A DNA stretch of 8,268 nt from Bacteroidota bacterium (GTDB lineage Bacteria; Bacteroidota; Ignavibacteria; SZUA-365; JAADGX01). The translations under genes were made by a program, and so were the position numbers. This document shows, one piece after another, positions 6,804 through 8,268 of this stretch (the first letter of the stretch is position 1; each line of letters starts with the position of its first letter). Location: NCBI GenBank assembly GCA_027021285.1, contig JALUUP010000401.1, positions 1 through 8,268 on the forward strand, in the 5' to 3' direction. The notes under the pieces are model-generated. The model did no database searches. It worked only from the letters and a program-made list of their open reading frames with translations, and was not told where the DNA came from.

Positions 6804-8268
6804 TCACAAGTCGCCATTCCGCTGTTCGATCTCGTGCAGTTCCCGGAACAACGGCGCGACGGACGAATACAGCGTTCGATACACCCGGTAATACTGCCTG
6901 TAGGATTCTACCGCCTCGCCCGGTTCATGACTCTCCTTGGTGCGCACGATACGTGCACAGGCATCCGCAACGCTGTCGTAGATCCGCGCGCCGACGCCGG
7001 CCAGCAATGCCGCGCCGAACGCCGCTCCTTCGGATACATTGACGGTCTGGACCCGGGTGTTGAAAACATCGGCCATGATACGGCGCCACAATTCGCTGCG
7101 GGAACCGCCGCCGGAAACGCGCACAGCGTCGAAACGAACATTGATTCGCCGCATCAGCTCGAGGGAATCGTTCAAACCGTACGCCACACCTTCCAGAATC
7201 GACCGTGTCAGGTGCGGTTTCGAATGTCGCAGCGTCATCCCGAAAAACATCGCCCGCGCATACGGGTCCGCGTACGGCGTTCGTTCACCGGTGAGGTAAG
7301 GCAAAAAGATCAGCCCTTCGCTCCCCGGAGGAACATCCGCGGCCGCCGAGGTTAGCACGTCATACACATCGGCGCCGGATCCCGCGGCGATTCTCTTCTC
7401 TTCCAGGCAAAACGTATCGCGATACCACCGCAAGCTCCCACCCGCGGAGAGCATCACGCCCATCAAGTGCCAGGTATCAGGAACGGCGTGGCAGTAAGCG
7501 TGCACACGACCTGCGGGATCGAACCGGTACGCATCCGTTGCCGCGAATACGACGCCCGATGTCCCGACGGCGACCGACACGGAACCTTCGGACAGGATGC
7601 CGCACCCCACGGCCTCCGCCGCCTGGTCGCCTGCCCCGCCGACAACCGGTGTCCCCTGGAGAAGCCCCGTCTGTTCACTTCCCTGCGCGCTTACATGCGC
7701 GCTGATCACCGGTGACTCCGAAACATCCGGCAGCCAACTGCGCGGTATGTTCAGCGCGGTTATGATTTCATCGGACCATGTGCGCCGGGCGACGTCGAAC
7801 AAAGACGTTCCCGAGGCGTCGGACACTTCACTTAACAACTCGCCGGTAAGCCGGTACCTGATGTAATCCTTCGGCAAAAGTATCTTGGCAATTCGCCGGA
7901 ACACGTGCGGTTCATGCGTCTTCACCCAGGCGAGTTTCGAAGCAGTGAAACTCGGAAGGACGGGTTTTCCCGTGATACGAATGAGAGCATCTTCACCGAG
8001 AGAATTCGTGATTTCCGCGCATTGTTCGTGCGTGCGCTGGTCGTTCCACATGATACAGGGTCGAATCACTTCGCCGTCTTGATCGAGCGCCACCAGGCCG
8101 TGCATCTGTCCCGTGAGGCCCACCGCCGCGATCTCGCCCGGTGTCACTTCGCATTCTTCCATCAAGGTTCGAATACCGGCAACAACGGCGTTCCACCAAT
8201 CGGCCGGATCCTGCTCCGTCCACAAGGGCCTCGGACTATGAAGCGGGTAAGAACCGGTCGCCGAACCT
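6804..8268 (-). CDS. xylB: Xylulokinase-like FGGY carbohydrate kinase (5' end cut by window edge)
   Basis: ATP-dependent kinase, most like XylB, which converts D-xylulose to D-xylulose 5-phosphate for the pentose phosphate pathway. The frame stays open to the right edge, 487 codons plus stop. The visible N-terminus, GSATGSYPLHSPRPLWTEQD, matches the stretch after the first 20-25 residues of xylulokinases, so only that part, with the first phosphate loop, is missing. The TTG at 8225 is internal. Numbered from the window edge, GLTGQMHGL (50-58) and MWNDQRT (73-79) come first. GGAGDQAAEAVG (210-221) carries the expected catalytic Asp (214), and GTSGV is at 235-239. PYLTGERTPYADP (323-335), LEGVAYGL (358-365), SGGGSRSELWRRI (385-397) and GAAFGAALLAG (414-424) are also xylulokinase-like. 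It is the first complete-looking member of the operon in this window. Related FGGY kinases for other ketoses cannot be excluded. Confidence 0.92.
   Translation of the reverse strand, partial: GSATGSYPLHSPRPLWTEQDPADWWNAVVAGIRTLMEECEVTPGEIAAVGLTGQMHGLVALDQDGEVIRPCIMWNDQRTHEQCAEITNSLGEDALIRITGKPVLPSFTASKLAWVKTHEPHVFRRIAKILLPKDYIRYRLTGELLSEVSDASGTSLFDVARRTWSDEIITALNIPRSWLPDVSESPVISAHVSAQGSEQTGLLQGTPVVGGAGDQAAEAVGCGILSEGSVSVAVGTSGVVFAATDAYRFDPAGRVHAYCHAVPDTWHLMGVMLSAGGSLRWYRDTFCLEEKRIAAGSGADVYDVLTSAAADVPPGSEGLIFLPYLTGERTPYADPYARAMFFGMTLRHSKPHLTRSILEGVAYGLNDSLELMRRINVRFDAVRVSGGGSRSELWRRIMADVFNTRVQTVNVSEGAAFGAALLAGVGARIYDSVADACARIVRTKESHEPGEAVESYRQYYRVYRTLYSSVAPLFRELHEIEQRNGDL

Noticed and set aside
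8223..8225. TTG as the start of the xylulokinase-like gene
   Set aside because: The frame continues upstream with typical xylulokinase sequence (GSYPLHSPRPLWTEQD), so the true start is beyond the window.

Overview
The window is a single bacterial gene cluster. Seven consecutive genes all lie on the minus strand and read from the right edge to the left edge. Gaps between them are from a few bases to about 66 bases, two junctions overlap or nearly touch, and I see no terminator, so one polycistronic operon is likely. Both ends are cut: the first gene lacks its extreme N-terminus at the right edge, and the last lacks its C-terminal part at the left edge. I see no RNA gene, mobile element, CRISPR array or credible plus-strand gene.

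In transcription order the genes are: (1) an FGGY-family xylulokinase-like sugar kinase, (2) a Gfo/Idh/MocA NAD(P)-dependent oxidoreductase, (3) a carbon-nitrogen hydrolase of the nitrilase superfamily, (4) an RmlA/GlmU-type sugar-1-phosphate nucleotidyltransferase, (5) a GHMP-family galactokinase that resembles the eukaryotic GALK2 (N-acetylgalactosamine kinase) branch more than classic GalK, (6) a 625-630 residue protein I cannot name, probably an alpha-helical toroid plus beta-sandwich carbohydrate-active enzyme, and (7) the N-terminal part of a MalF/UgpA-type ABC sugar transporter permease.

Together they look like a carbohydrate uptake and utilisation operon. The permease would import a sugar or oligosaccharide. 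The unnamed protein has no signal peptide and could cleave it in the cytosol. The oxidoreductase and xylulokinase could feed one product into central metabolism, while the galactokinase and nucleotidyltransferase pair could turn another monosaccharide into sugar-1-phosphate and then an NDP-sugar. The carbon-nitrogen hydrolase suggests an amide or N-acyl group somewhere in the substrate. This pathway is inference: each enzyme class is well supported, but no substrate is proven by sequence.

The organism cannot be fixed from this window. The fairly GC-rich coding sequence, the mix of Gfo/Idh/MocA and sugar ABC genes, and the unusual toroid protein would fit an environmental polysaccharide degrader such as a planctomycete, a Lentisphaerota or Hydrogenedentota relative, an Armatimonadota member, or a Paenibacillus-like Firmicute. 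This is a weak guess.
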